Assembly (NCBI RefSeq): GCF_036689865.1
Contig: NZ_JBAHUQ010000020.1
Coordinates: 1-64,000, forward strand
Length of the DNA stretch: 64,000 nt
Reading direction: 5' to 3'
DNA from: Magnetococcus sp. PR-3
Lineage (GTDB): Bacteria; Pseudomonadota; Magnetococcia; Magnetococcales; Magnetococcaceae
Shown here: positions 1 through 8,360 of the stretch, piece by piece
How positions within the stretch are numbered: the stretch's first letter is position 1
Layout of the letters: each line of letters starts with the position of its first letter
Translations under genes and position numbers: made by a program
Notes under the pieces: model-generated
Seen by the model: the letters and a program-made list of their open reading frames with translations, nothing else
Databases searched by the model: none
What the model was told of the DNA's origin: nothing

Positions 1-774
1 ATGATCGCCATAGCGCTTAGTGGGGTGATATGCCGTAGGGTTGATCATGCTTTGCTCGGTTGATGGTCTCTCCCTTATCTTTATACAGATTACGGCATTC
101 GGTGCTTGGGGACCAAACAGCCGCACACTGTCAAAGCACACAGAGGGGATGGTAAAACAGACAAGCAACCATGTTGGTTGGCTCTCTTAACCCGTGAGTG
201 GGCAATTTTTAAACCGCTAAAAGTGGTGTGACAAGCTGAGGCACTTAAGGCTTATGTGGGGCAGGGTGATATCTTAAACCCTTTAATTAAGACAAAGATG
301 CCATATGATTACATAGCCCCAAAGTTTGGGCATGAGGCATTGAGTTTGCAAGATGTCTCTATTACGGATGTAAAGGGAGGCTTTTTAGATCCTGATGGCG
401 TGGTGGCTTGTCGTGCGGTGCAGAAGATCGATGGCTTGGTTTAACTGTTGAATATTAATGCCATTACATGCCATATGGGTGGCATATAAACCGTGTTATC
501 TTAAGCTTGTTTTTTTAAGTGTATAGATGTTTAAGTTTTTAAAAAGCAGTGAGATATTAACAGAGTAAACTAAGTTATCGTGTTCTGGGTTTGTGTGGTT
601 TGAACGGTGCTTATTGCCGTAGGTCGTATGCTGACGAGAATAATCAGATACCCTCATAATACGGATAGGGGTTGATATTTATCCCTCTCTAATTATGATG
701 CAGATGTTGCTTCATCATCGGTCTGTTTTTAAGCAGCCGAAATGTATGGTTTATGCAAAAAGTGAAGGTTATTT
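1..774. other. Left-edge region without a convincing gene
   Basis: No reading frame here has recognisable protein features. A plus-strand frame opening with GTG at 256 and ending at 444 would encode 62 residues. It resembles no family I know and lacks a clear ribosome-binding site, so it may be a decayed gene end or chance. A minus-strand frame opening with ATG at 46-48 runs off the left edge after only 16 codons and cannot be judged. From about 445 to 774 the sequence is AT-rich and probably holds the promoter of the glycosyltransferase that follows. Confidence 0.4.
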
Positions 775-1464
775 ATGAAATTGTCGATCATCGTTCCTTG
801 CTATAATGAAGAAGCAACCATTCTGGAACTCATTCAAGCGGTGCGCCAAGCTGAGTATCCGGATAAAGAGATTATCGTGGTTGATGATGCTTCGACAGAC
901 TCAACACGTGCCATCCTTAAAGAAGCGGTTGCGCCTATTGTGGATCAAATTTTTTATCATGAGGTCAACCAAGGTAAAGGTGCTGCATTAAGAACCGGTT
1001 TTAAAGCCGCCACGGGTGATATGGTGATTGTGCAAGATGCCGATCTGGAATATGACCCCCAAGAGTATGGATTGCTGGCCAAACCGATTCTCGATGGTAA
1101 AGCAGATGTGGTTTATGGCTCCCGGTTTATGGGGGGGCAGGCCCATCGGGTGGTCTATTATTGGCACCGTGTAGGCAATGGTTTTTTAACCTTTTTATCC
1201 AATATGTTCACAAACTTGAACCTCACCGATATGGAAACCTGCTTTAAGATGTTTCGCAGGGAAATTATCCAGTCGATTGATATTGAAGAGAACCGGTTTG
1301 GTTTTGAACCAGAGGTGACGGCGAAGTTGGCTAAAACCCACTGCCGTATTTATGAAGTGGGTATCTCTTACTACGGCCGAACCTACGCTGAAGGTAAGAA
1401 GATTGGTTGGAAAGATGGTTTTAGGGCTATTTACTGTATTGTAAAATATAACCTGTTTAAGTGA
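775..1464 (+). CDS. Family 2 glycosyltransferase (polyprenol-phosphate sugar transferase type)
   Basis: This 229-residue protein is a compact GT-A fold glycosyltransferase. It opens with the GT2 signature [10 protein letters not shown], followed by [10 protein letters not shown] for the nucleotide-sugar site and [11 protein letters not shown], which carries the metal-binding DxD-type motif. The later [13 protein letters not shown] segment is typical of the dolichol/undecaprenyl-phosphate mannosyl- or glucosyltransferase (DPM1-like) branch. No transmembrane helices follow the catalytic domain, so it is probably cytosolic or membrane-peripheral. The ATG is preceded by a GAAGG ribosome-binding site. 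It seems to stand alone; the next genes are on the opposite strand. The sugar donor and lipid acceptor cannot be read from sequence. Confidence 0.88.
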   Translation: MKLSIIVPCYNEEATILELIQAVRQAEYPDKEIIVVDDASTDSTRAILKEAVAPIVDQIFYHEVNQGKGAALRTGFKAATGDMVIVQDADLEYDPQEYGLLAKPILDGKADVVYGSRFMGGQAHRVVYYWHRVGNGFLTFLSNMFTNLNLTDMETCFKMFRREIIQSIDIEENRFGFEPEVTAKLAKTHCRIYEVGISYYGRTYAEGKKIGWKDGFRAIYCIVKYNLFK

Positions 1465-1489
1465 TTCTTGAGCTGTATGGTCCGAGTAG

Positions 1490-1678
1490 CTAGCCCGTTA
1501 AGTTTTTGCCTTGCCGTATTCGTGTATGAATCTGTTGAAGGGTGCTTAGTTGCTGACCAAAGTTGGTACAGCCGCGACACATCCAAAGGTGCACCTTTAG
1601 GTTGAGTTTTTCCCAACCCGACAGTGGCCGATCTTGCTTTTCGGACAGGAGTTGCGTTGTTGCTTTGCAGCTTAGCAT
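1490..1678 (-). CDS. Small zinc-finger anti-sigma factor
   Basis: This 62-residue protein follows the ECF sigma gene with an ATGCTAA overlap between its start and the sigma stop, the usual arrangement of a co-translated sigma/anti-sigma pair. The segment HLWMCRGC fits the HxxxCxxC zinc-binding core of the zf-HC2/ZAS anti-sigma domain, and CKATTQLLSEKQDRPLSGWE resembles the first helix of these domains. There is no membrane segment after the finger, so it would be a soluble, very short anti-sigma, perhaps responding to redox state through its cysteines. The family call rests on motif and position. The function may be lost or altered because the sigma frame upstream is broken. Confidence 0.7.
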   Translation of the reverse strand: MLSCKATTQLLSEKQDRPLSGWEKLNLKVHLWMCRGCTNFGQQLSTLQQIHTRIRQGKNLTG

Positions 1679-2276
1679 GATGCTCTCTCCCCGCTGAACC
1701 AGCTTTCATCCAGGCAGCCACGTAATTTGACACGTGCGCGGTGCAGAACTACGTAACAATGGTTGGTGTTTAATCCTGTTTGCTGACAGATTTCATGGAC
1801 ATCCAGATCTAAAAACTCACGCATCATAAATACTCTGGAGGTATGGGGGGCAGGTTGTCTAAACAGGCGTTTAAGGCAGACCAAAACTGCTGTTGCTCCA
1901 AGCTCTCTTCCGGATTATGCCAGTGTTGTGGTTGGGTCTCTTCTCTCCAGTTGTTGGATGGGGTGAAATGTGCATTAAAATCAGCATCTAAAGCCTCCCC
2001 TTCCTTGGTTAATTCAGAAAATTGAATCTCCCTTTTTTTGCGGCGTAGTTGGTCACAAATTTTGTTTCTAAGAATACTGAACATCCATGTTTTAAGGGTT
2101 GCCTGGCCTGCGAAGCTGTGTTGATTGGCCAGTGCAGCAGATATGGCTTCCTGAACGATATCCTCCGCCAGGGTAGGGTCGTGTAGTTGCAGCAGGGTAA
2201 ACCTCAGCATATCTTGATGAAAGGCACCCATTTGTTGTGCTTGATGCATCTCTTCTGTTGTTTGCTTTGCCACCAT
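1672..2276 (-). pseudogene. ECF-type RNA polymerase sigma factor, frame interrupted
   Basis: The region encodes an ECF sigma-70 factor in two frames. The upstream frame starts with ATG at 2274-2276, behind an AAAGGTGG ribosome-binding site, and carries region 2 (AEDIVQEAISAAL, LKTWMFSILRNKICDQLRRK). It stops soon after DNLPP. The downstream frame carries region 4 (HTSRVFMMREFLDLDVHEI, then a helix-turn-helix ending HCYVVLHRARVKLR). The frames meet at six G on the plus strand (1845-1850). Adding one base there would fuse LPP directly to HTSRVF and restore a normal ECF protein of about 200 residues. The break could be a real mutation, a sequencing error at a homopolymer, or a slippage site. The anti-sigma gene overlaps the 3' end. 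Confidence 0.82.
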
Positions 2277-2277
2277 G

Positions 2278-2364
2278 CCACCTTTACAAAGGGTGTTGTA
2301 CCCTATAAATAGACCCACCTTTATAAAGGTGGCATGTGCCTATAGAAAATACCACCTTCATCCA
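2278..2364. repeat. 37-bp-spaced CCACCTT repeats with an 18-bp palindrome
   Basis: CCACCTTTA begins at 2278 and again at 2315, and CCACCTT begins at 2352, so three copies are spaced exactly 37 bp apart. The middle copy is part of a perfect palindrome, CCACCTTTATAAAGGTGG (2315-2332). The first copy overlaps the ribosome-binding site and abuts the start codon of the minus-strand ECF sigma gene. Units 1 and 2 also share a CCTATA segment, which suggests an old tandem duplication. This could be an operator array, or a duplicated translation-initiation region. Confidence 0.75.
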
Positions 2365-2385
2365 TGCATGATGCTTAGACTCTGG

Positions 2386-2925
2386 TTAATCGCGGGTAAA
2401 AATCATGTCATCCCCCGCACCTTTATGGCAGGCAATGCACCCTTTATCAGACCCTTTGGCAATACGTCCGGCCAGCTTCATACCGGCCGGGTTTAGGTGT
2501 AGGGAGCCGTTGGGTTTAAATTTAGCCCAAAACCAATTTTTATGGTCTGTGTCATAGCCTTTTTCCCGCTTAAACATCACGGTGACGGCACCTAGATATT
2601 TGGCGCGGTTATCTTTAACGGCATCCATATCCACACCAGATGGTCCATAGTTTCTTTTAACAATCGCACGACCGGTATATCCGTTGATGGTGACCGTAGC
2701 ATCCATGGTTTCTAAAATCGCACCATGCGGCTCCATGCCATCATATGGAGAGCCGTTAATCATCTCTTTGCCGACTAAGCGGTTCTGTTCCAAAGCCATC
2801 CATAAATCTTTTGCGTACTGAACGCTATCAGGTCCTGCAAAAGCTTTTTGATCTCCAGCTTGTGCCAATGAGGTCAGGCCAATAAAGCCTATGGCCAGTA
2901 GTGTGTGAGTCACTGTTTTTTTCAT
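2386..2925 (-). CDS. Exported cytochrome P460-like c-type heme protein
   Basis: The 179-residue product starts at the ATG at 2923-2925, which has AAGGAG nine bases upstream; a longer frame to 2952 lacks this. Residues 1-23 form a Sec signal peptide (MKKTVTHTLLAIGFIG...AQA). The middle matches cytochrome P460 proteins, with a VMFKREKGYDTDHKNWFWAK region and GSDKGCIACHKG near the C terminus, where CIACH is the covalent heme c site. P460 proteins oxidise hydroxylamine or handle nitric oxide in the periplasm, and others have unknown roles, so the substrate here is open. It lies 36 bp downstream of the hydrolase-like gene on the same strand and probably shares its transcript. It may belong to the regulon of the adjacent ECF sigma factor. 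Confidence 0.8.
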   Translation of the reverse strand: MKKTVTHTLLAIGFIGLTSLAQAGDQKAFAGPDSVQYAKDLWMALEQNRLVGKEMINGSPYDGMEPHGAILETMDATVTINGYTGRAIVKRNYGPSGVDMDAVKDNRAKYLGAVTVMFKREKGYDTDHKNWFWAKFKPNGSLHLNPAGMKLAGRIAKGSDKGCIACHKGAGDDMIFTRD

Positions 2926-2961
2926 GAGATTAGCTCCTTGTAAGCACACCATTAAACAAGC

Positions 2962-3807
2962 TCAAGGCTTGGTTAGTGGCACTGTTTGCATTAAGCGCTC
3001 GTTTAAAAAGTCATGTAGATGTTTGGTGTCTGCTTGAGTGGGCACTCGGTTTAGTGTTTGCCAAACCGGTTGTGTTAACTGTTTCAGGAGTGCATAGGTG
3101 TCTAACCGGGAATCATCATTGTAATAAGAGAAAAAACTACTGGCCTGAACAGAGGCCTGTTGGCAGTGGAAAAAGCCAATATTCTGAACCAGGTGTTTGT
3201 GTTTTCCATCCATATTGAGTTTGATAATTCGGCCAAGTTGAGGAAACAGAGCTTGATTGTGTTGCTGTTTATAGCGGTCGGCTTGTTGATCAAGGTTCCA
3301 ACGTAAGGGGTTAATCAACAGTAACCCGGCTATAAGCTTAGGTTGTTGAGTCGTTGCGAGCCTTGTGACTTGATTGGCCCCTCGACCAATGCCACCCAGG
3401 TAGATGTGACGTACACCTTGCTGTGTAAGCCATTGTATCCATCGTTGTAGCTGGGGTAAGGCATCTAAATGGTGGTGTTTATGTGTGTCCTGACATGGCG
3501 CAAGTCCTGTGCGATCTGGATCATTCAAGCGCAAATTGATACGCAGCACAGCAATGTCTGCTTGCTCTAGCTTCTCTGCCCACATTAAAACCTGTTGATC
3601 ATGCATGGATCCCAGGGAGTCATGGAGCAGCAGGGCCAGTGCTTTTTTTTGTTCAAACTGTGTTGAAATCATTCCATAAAGAACGTCACCATCTCTGTGA
3701 AGTTTTATAGGGGTTTGAGTCCACCCCAAAGTGGTGTGAAAAAGTGTAAGGCTCAACACGATGGAAACAAGGTAGGGGAGAGATCGGTGTTGATCAGTAT
3801 GCCGCAT
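2962..3807 (-). CDS. Exported alpha/beta-hydrolase-fold protein, probably inactive
   Basis: This 281-residue protein has an N-terminal hydrophobic signal (about residues 10-30) and starts behind a GGGAGGAT ribosome-binding site. It is a paralogue of the hydrolase at 58619-59542. Shared stretches include FFSYYNDDSRLDTYALLKQL against FVSYYKADPRKDTPNLLKHI, and a common LKHQG/LTQQG-R-I core. At the nucleophile elbow it reads GGIGRGANQV where the paralogue has LGHSRGGSQV, so serine is replaced by glycine. The C-terminal strands that would carry the acid and histidine are missing or truncated. I therefore read it as a non-catalytic relative, perhaps a binding or scaffold protein. It is upstream of the P460-like gene on the same strand. 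Confidence 0.72.
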   Translation of the reverse strand: MRHTDQHRSLPYLVSIVLSLTLFHTTLGWTQTPIKLHRDGDVLYGMISTQFEQKKALALLLHDSLGSMHDQQVLMWAEKLEQADIAVLRINLRLNDPDRTGLAPCQDTHKHHHLDALPQLQRWIQWLTQQGVRHIYLGGIGRGANQVTRLATTQQPKLIAGLLLINPLRWNLDQQADRYKQQHNQALFPQLGRIIKLNMDGKHKHLVQNIGFFHCQQASVQASSFFSYYNDDSRLDTYALLKQLTQPVWQTLNRVPTQADTKHLHDFLNERLMQTVPLTKP

Positions 3808-4260
3808 GGATATCCTCCCGTGTAACAGGACTATTTTTAATGAGTGATGATGCTCTTGTGAAATCGGTAAGGGCCTTTATTGTTTAGTCGTGATACATCC
3901 TGGTTTCTTACACAAACATGAAAAAAAAATTCTCATTTCGTTTCTTGGGTCTGTTGATGACCGTAAAGAATGAAAGAAAATGTAAGTAAATAGTTGTAAG
4001 TGTATGAATTTAAAGGGTGTGTGTTTAGTGGTGGCGTGTGAAGGTAGGGTTTCTCTTTTAGGGGGGCAATAGGATGGATGTCTGTGAAAAGGCTCAGCCA
4101 GCCTCTCTTATCTATGATTGGTAATCCTATTGAAAAGTAGGAAAGGTTGGAAAAAAGTGAAACCTAAAGCATGGCATGACTCCCTACTGGGATTTATAAA
4201 GCAGTTTGCGTATAATTTAATATTCACCTCTTTTCTTCGCTGTCAGTTAAAAGGGTTTAT
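3808..4260. other. Intergenic region between divergent genes
   Basis: About 450 bases separate the minus-strand hydrolase-like gene from the plus-strand peroxidase gene. The sequence is AT-rich with no credible frame. The only regulatory element I can point to is the TATAAT at 4211-4216. Confidence 0.5.
4211..4216 (+). promoter_or_regulatory. Probable -10 element of the peroxidase-kinase operon
   Basis: A consensus TATAAT sits 45 bp before the peroxidase ATG. The TGGGAT at 4188-4193, 17 bp upstream, is a poor -35 match, so an activator or a TG-type promoter is possible. Confidence 0.4.
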
Positions 4261-5232
4261 ATGACGCATCTTATCCCAAAGATCGTGATCCTCTTCGTTT
4301 TGTTCCTCGGGACAACGGCACACGCAACTCCTTTGGTGCATGAGCCCATTCGGCCAATCCCCTTACACATGGGTGCGTTAGATCCGGAAATGGTGGCCTT
4401 GGGGGAACGGCTGTTTCATGACACCCGACTCTCCAAAGATGGCACCTTAAGTTGTGCATCCTGCCACCCTGTGGATGATGGGGGCATGGATGGAACGCAG
4501 GTATCTGTGGGGATAAACGGACAAAAAGGGGGGATTAATGCCCCGACTGTGCTCAACGCAGGGTACAACCTTGCGCAGTTTTGGGATGGACGGGCGGCTT
4601 CGTTAGAGGCGCAGGCCGTTGGTCCAGTGACTAACCCCATTGAGATGGGGGCAAGTTGGGAAGGGGTCTTCAAGCGTTTGGGCCAAGATAAAGCATTGGT
4701 CAAAACGTTCCGGGTCCTTTTTCCCAAACAGGGCATGACCAAAGCGTCCATCGCACAGGCTATTGCAACCTATGAGCGCACGCTGATTACCCCAAATGCT
4801 CCTTTTGACCAGTATCTTAGGGGAGATAAGAATGCGGTGACGCAAGATGTAAAAGAGGGGTATCAACTCTTCAAATCTTACGGTTGTGTGGCCTGCCATC
4901 AGGGCATTAATGTCGGTGGTAATATGTACCAGACCTTTGGCCTGTTTGGTGACTATTTTAAAACCCGTGATTTTCCTGTCTCAGTAAGCGATTTTGGGCG
5001 GTTTAATGTCACCGGGCAGGAAGAAGATCGCTATGCCTTTAAGGTGCCTTCATTACGTAACATAGGCTTAACAGCGCCCTATTTTCATGATGGCACGGTT
5101 AACTCCCTTGATCTGGCGGTACAGATCATGGCGCGTTACCAGTTGGGGCGTAGGCTCAATGAGGATCAAGTGCTCAAAATTGTCGCTTTTTTACATAGCT
5201 TGACAGGCACACAGCCGGAGGCACCTCAATGA
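4261..5232 (+). CDS. Di-heme cytochrome c peroxidase (CcpA/MauG family)
   Basis: The product has 323 residues, with a signal peptide ending near AHA at residue 22, so it acts in the periplasm. Two c-type heme sites are visible: SCASCHP at residues 64-70 (low-potential heme) and GCVACHQG at residues 208-215 (high-potential heme). APTVLNAGYN and VPSLRNIGLTAPYFHDGT are hallmark CCP/MauG segments. The family reduces hydrogen peroxide with electrons from small cytochromes, or in the MauG branch modifies proteins. A GGG-containing ribosome-binding site precedes the ATG. Its stop overlaps the start of the following histidine kinase, so the two are translationally coupled, which hints that the peroxidase and the sensor share a peroxide or electron-transport stress role. 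Confidence 0.92.
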   Translation: MTHLIPKIVILFVLFLGTTAHATPLVHEPIRPIPLHMGALDPEMVALGERLFHDTRLSKDGTLSCASCHPVDDGGMDGTQVSVGINGQKGGINAPTVLNAGYNLAQFWDGRAASLEAQAVGPVTNPIEMGASWEGVFKRLGQDKALVKTFRVLFPKQGMTKASIAQAIATYERTLITPNAPFDQYLRGDKNAVTQDVKEGYQLFKSYGCVACHQGINVGGNMYQTFGLFGDYFKTRDFPVSVSDFGRFNVTGQEEDRYAFKVPSLRNIGLTAPYFHDGTVNSLDLAVQIMARYQLGRRLNEDQVLKIVAFLHSLTGTQPEAPQ

Positions 5233-7406
5233 GATTTTCCTCCAGCGGAGTATGGTTGGCCATCATGGTGGTGGCTGCTGGGGTGATTGTTATGATCACC
5301 ATGCTGACCTTTACCCGGCAAATTGACCAGTCACAGCACCGTGCACTACAAAGTCGTTTACAGCAGCTGTATCGGTTGGATGCATCTATGGATCAGTCCT
5401 TAGGCTTGATCCAGCATGGCTTGCTTAATCATTACGATGAACTGGCGCAAATTACGCAGCAGGTGCAGAAGCACTTAGAGATGTTAAATCCCAGTTTGGC
5501 GCGCAGTGGGTTGAGCCAAAGTGATGAAATGAATGCGCTGTATCTGACGCTTAAAAAAAGCTGGCAGGATAAAATATGGATGGTGGAGCGGTTTAAATCG
5601 GATCAGGCCGTGCTACGGAACTCCTTACAATTTTTTCCGCAGGCGCTGATGGAGATATCCAATCAGTTGGAAAAAAACCGTTTGGAACATACAGGGTTTA
5701 AAAATGATGAAGCCACGGTTTTGGTTAAGTCTTTAACCCAGTTATTGCGTTATATCTTGATCGGAAGTCGTGCAAACCAAGAAAAAGATGTGCAATCGCT
5801 CGATCAGGAAAATGCCTTGATCACCAATCTTTTAAAAGGGCATGAATCTCCACTATCACAGCGTATTCAAAATTTAATGGAGCATGGGCGGTTAATTAAA
5901 AAGTATCAAGCGCGGGTGGACCGTTGGAGTATTGATGCGGTACGACAGCCCACAGAGCGACAGTTGGACCACTTGGCAGAGAGTTACTATGTCTCTTTTG
6001 AGGGCGATTTACGCCGGGCGGATCAATTGCGACTATGGATGTACTTGCTCACGGTGGTTCTATTGGGTGTGGGTGCATTGGTGGTGCGTAAGGCGATGTT
6101 GCTGCGTCAAGCCCACTCTCAGCAAGAGGCTTTGGTGGCACAACGTACCACAGAGCTGCGGCGGGAGCTTTTGGAAAGGCGTAAAGCGGAGGAGCGTTTT
6201 CGTTCGGTAGCTGAATCCGCTGGTGATGCCATTTTAGCCGTCGACCGTAATGGACGGATCTCCTTTTGGAACCGAAGTGCGGCTTCCATTTTTGGTTATA
6301 AGTTCAGTGAGGTTAAAGGGCGAAGTCTGGAGATGTTGATCCCTGAACATCAACAGGACTTTTATCACCGTTTTCTGGCGGAAGACCTAACCTATGAGAC
6401 GCTTGTTAATCCTCATGATGTCCAGTTATTGGAAGCGCTAAAATCGGATGGAAGCGCATTTCCTGTGGAGGCCTCTCTGGCGAGCTGGAAAACGGGTGGT
6501 AAGCGCTCTTTTACCTTGGTTATTCGTGATATTACCGAGCGTAAAGCTATGGAAAACGAGCTCCATGCCACATTGAACTCGTTGGATGCCAAAGTTGCGG
6601 AACGTACCGCTGAGCTGCAAAACCGGATGGATGAGCTTAACCGAACACGTGATCAATTGGTCAGTAGTGAAAAAATGGCTTCTATCGGTCGTTTGGCGGC
6701 AGGTGTGGCCCATGAGATCAATACACCGATTGGTATTGCGGTTGGTGCGGCATCTCAAAATCGTGAAACGGCTGAACGTATTTTGACCATGTTGGAGCAA
6801 GAAGAGGTGGATGAAGCGCTCTTGGTCAAGGAACTCGAGAGTGTTGATGAGCTGGCAAACTTGATTACCGGTAGTATGGATAAAGCCGCTAAGCTGATCC
6901 GTGCCCTGCGCCGCTTTACGCATGCTTCTTCAGACCAGGGGCGTGAACACTTTGACATGGTGCAGACACTCCATGGTGTGGTTGAGCCTTTTTTACCTTC
7001 CTTAGAGCAACAGGGGGTCGAGCTGCGTTTGGAGATGCCTGATAAGCTGGAGGTGGTGAGCCGTAAAGATCTGGTGCAGGAAATTTTTACAGATCTACTC
7101 AGCAACAGTCTGGTTCATGGCTTCTCTGAGCAGCAGGGGGGGGTGGTGGAAATCCAAATTTCCTATAGGGATGGGGCTGTGCATCTCTGTTATAGGGATG
7201 ATGGCGTGGGTATTGAAAAAGAGGTCCAGAACCATATCTTTGAACCCTTCTTTACAACGCGTCATCCTGAGGGCCGTTATGGGTTGGGGCTCTATTTTAT
7301 ACAGACCTTAGTGCAGGGACAGTTGCAGGGCCATATCCAATGTCACAGTACGCCAGGGGATGGCGTCATGTTTGACTTCTACTGGCCGTGTGATGAGCTT
7401 GCATAA
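5229..7406 (+). CDS. Membrane sensor histidine kinase with PAS domain
   Basis: This 725-residue kinase overlaps the peroxidase stop codon by four bases (ATGA). It has a first membrane helix at about 8-28, a long helical periplasmic region (30-265) resembling the DAHL-type sensor, a second helix at 268-288, a coiled linker, a PAS domain (about 320-440), a second coil and a HisKA domain. The phospho-acceptor is His495 in AGVAHEINTP. The ATPase domain has DLLSNSLVHG (N box), YRDDGVGIEKE (G1) and RYGLGLYFI (G2). No response regulator gene is adjacent, so its partner must be elsewhere. The coupling with an exported peroxidase suggests that it senses a periplasmic oxidant or redox signal; that is inference. 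Confidence 0.9.
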   Translation: MRFSSSGVWLAIMVVAAGVIVMITMLTFTRQIDQSQHRALQSRLQQLYRLDASMDQSLGLIQHGLLNHYDELAQITQQVQKHLEMLNPSLARSGLSQSDEMNALYLTLKKSWQDKIWMVERFKSDQAVLRNSLQFFPQALMEISNQLEKNRLEHTGFKNDEATVLVKSLTQLLRYILIGSRANQEKDVQSLDQENALITNLLKGHESPLSQRIQNLMEHGRLIKKYQARVDRWSIDAVRQPTERQLDHLAESYYVSFEGDLRRADQLRLWMYLLTVVLLGVGALVVRKAMLLRQAHSQQEALVAQRTTELRRELLERRKAEERFRSVAESAGDAILAVDRNGRISFWNRSAASIFGYKFSEVKGRSLEMLIPEHQQDFYHRFLAEDLTYETLVNPHDVQLLEALKSDGSAFPVEASLASWKTGGKRSFTLVIRDITERKAMENELHATLNSLDAKVAERTAELQNRMDELNRTRDQLVSSEKMASIGRLAAGVAHEINTPIGIAVGAASQNRETAERILTMLEQEEVDEALLVKELESVDELANLITGSMDKAAKLIRALRRFTHASSDQGREHFDMVQTLHGVVEPFLPSLEQQGVELRLEMPDKLEVVSRKDLVQEIFTDLLSNSLVHGFSEQQGGVVEIQISYRDGAVHLCYRDDGVGIEKEVQNHIFEPFFTTRHPEGRYGLGLYFIQTLVQGQLQGHIQCHSTPGDGVMFDFYWPCDELA

Positions 7407-7425
7407 GCGTTCTCGCGCATCCATC

Positions 7426-7465
7426 AAAAAAGCCCCCCAAAGCCTAAGTTTTGGGGGGCTTTTTT
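7426..7465 (+). terminator. Intrinsic terminator after the sensor kinase
   Basis: A 16-bp A-T flanked GCCCCCC/GGGGGGC stem (7426-7441 with 7450-7465) ends in a T run. Because both flanks are A/T tracts it could act on both strands. Confidence 0.9.
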
Positions 7466-7469
7466 AATC

Positions 7470-7490
7470 TGCATTGCATTTTGCAATGCA
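7470..7490. repeat. Perfect 9-bp inverted repeat behind the terminator
   Basis: TGCATTGCA at 7470-7478 and TGCAATGCA at 7482-7490 are exact reverse complements, separated by TTT. It follows the terminator by four bases and could be an operator or a mobile-repeat remnant. No protein is known to me for this exact sequence. Confidence 0.6.
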
Positions 7491-8023
7491 TGGGTCTAAA
7501 TCCTGCCGGTATGTGTAAAAAATATGGCATACAAGAGAGGGGGCGGGGCTGAAACGGGTTAATATTTTCCTTATGGTGCACAGTTAATGTGAATTGAGTT
7601 CGAAAAAGAGCGACTTTTTGTTCAGAACTTCGACCTACTATGTAAAGGGTGTAAGTATCTGAGTTGGTGAAATCAGGTATCTATTGTTTCTCTGTATATG
7701 TATGTAAAGTCACAGATAAAACCAAGATAAATGCTGTGGATTTGTCATGTTTATGTAGCTTTTCGACCCATTTATCGAGAACAAAAACGTATGATGTGCT
7801 TTTGTTCGAACATTAATGGTATGCTGATTGCATAATAGTGTTGGTAAGCGCGTTGGTTCACCCGCGCTAGGAAGTCATTAAGAAAGGTTTGTATGACAAC
7901 GTTATCAAGGAACGCACCCACTCTGGGGTGAAGGGGCCTATTGCAAGTAGGTCCCAGGTGCTCAGAGCATGCCGCGGAAGGGGTATGGTTCGGGTCAATG
8001 TTTGGCGCCTAGGGAGGCCTATT
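7491..8023 (+). other. Structured leader of the small protein gene
   Basis: Three consecutive hairpins are visible before the small gene: AGCGCG/CGCGCT (7847-7852 with 7863-7868, with GGT/ACC pairing inside), CACCC/GGGTG (7915-7919 with 7926-7930), and GGGGCCTA/TAGGTCCC (7933-7940 with 7948-7955). The last one is an 8-bp stem with a 7-base loop. They sit 70-180 bases before the ATG at 8024, so they would form a structured 5' untranslated region. It matches no riboswitch class I can recognise. The rest, from 7491 to about 7840, is AT-rich and shows no gene. Confidence 0.45.
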
Positions 8024-8248
8024 ATGAAGTACGTCGTTGAGTTTTTTGATGGACATGATATCCGAGGCATGTTGGTAGAAAAAAACTTCATGCATGATAT
8101 TATGGATCGCATCACGCACTGTGACCCTGAAGAGGGCATGATCGTTCTGGATGTGACACCTGAAGAGGTTTGGCGTGATCGTTTTGTGGCGCACCCACCT
8201 CATTTTGTGAATACACGAGTGCTACCTGTAGATCGTTTGATGGTGTAA
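8024..8248 (+). CDS. Small protein of unknown function (74 residues)
   Basis: I chose the ATG at 8024 because AGGGAGG lies seven bases before it. A longer frame from 7889 would run through the hairpin leader and has a low-complexity, non-protein-like N terminus. The product starts MKYVVEFFDGHDIRGMLVEK and has alternating strand and helix pattern, acidic patches and no signal peptide or membrane segment, so it is a small cytosolic protein. I do not recognise the family. It lies alone between a terminator and a probable terminator, so it is likely a single-gene unit. Confidence 0.6.
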   Translation: MKYVVEFFDGHDIRGMLVEKNFMHDIMDRITHCDPEEGMIVLDVTPEEVWRDRFVAHPPHFVNTRVLPVDRLMV

Positions 8249-8320
8249 ATGTCAGACCTATAGGTTTTTCTTAAAAGATAAATATCCGTCCATTGGGGCA
8301 TGATATGGTTATCTATGGTT

Positions 8321-8360
8321 AACCGGTCCACCGTTGAGGTGTGGCCGGTTTTCTGTTTTA
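8321..8360 (+). terminator. Probable terminator of the small protein gene
   Basis: AACCGG (8321-8326) pairs with CCGGTT (8345-8350), with ACC/GGT pairing inside, and is followed by TTCTGTTTT. The upper stem is imperfect. Confidence 0.55.

Noticed and set aside
1-48. Minus-strand gene start running off the left edge
   Set aside because: Only 16 codons are visible and the possible ribosome-binding site is 19 bases from the ATG.
256-444. 62-codon frame near the left edge
   Set aside because: No family, no ribosome-binding site and no supporting neighbour; could be a remnant but cannot be supported.
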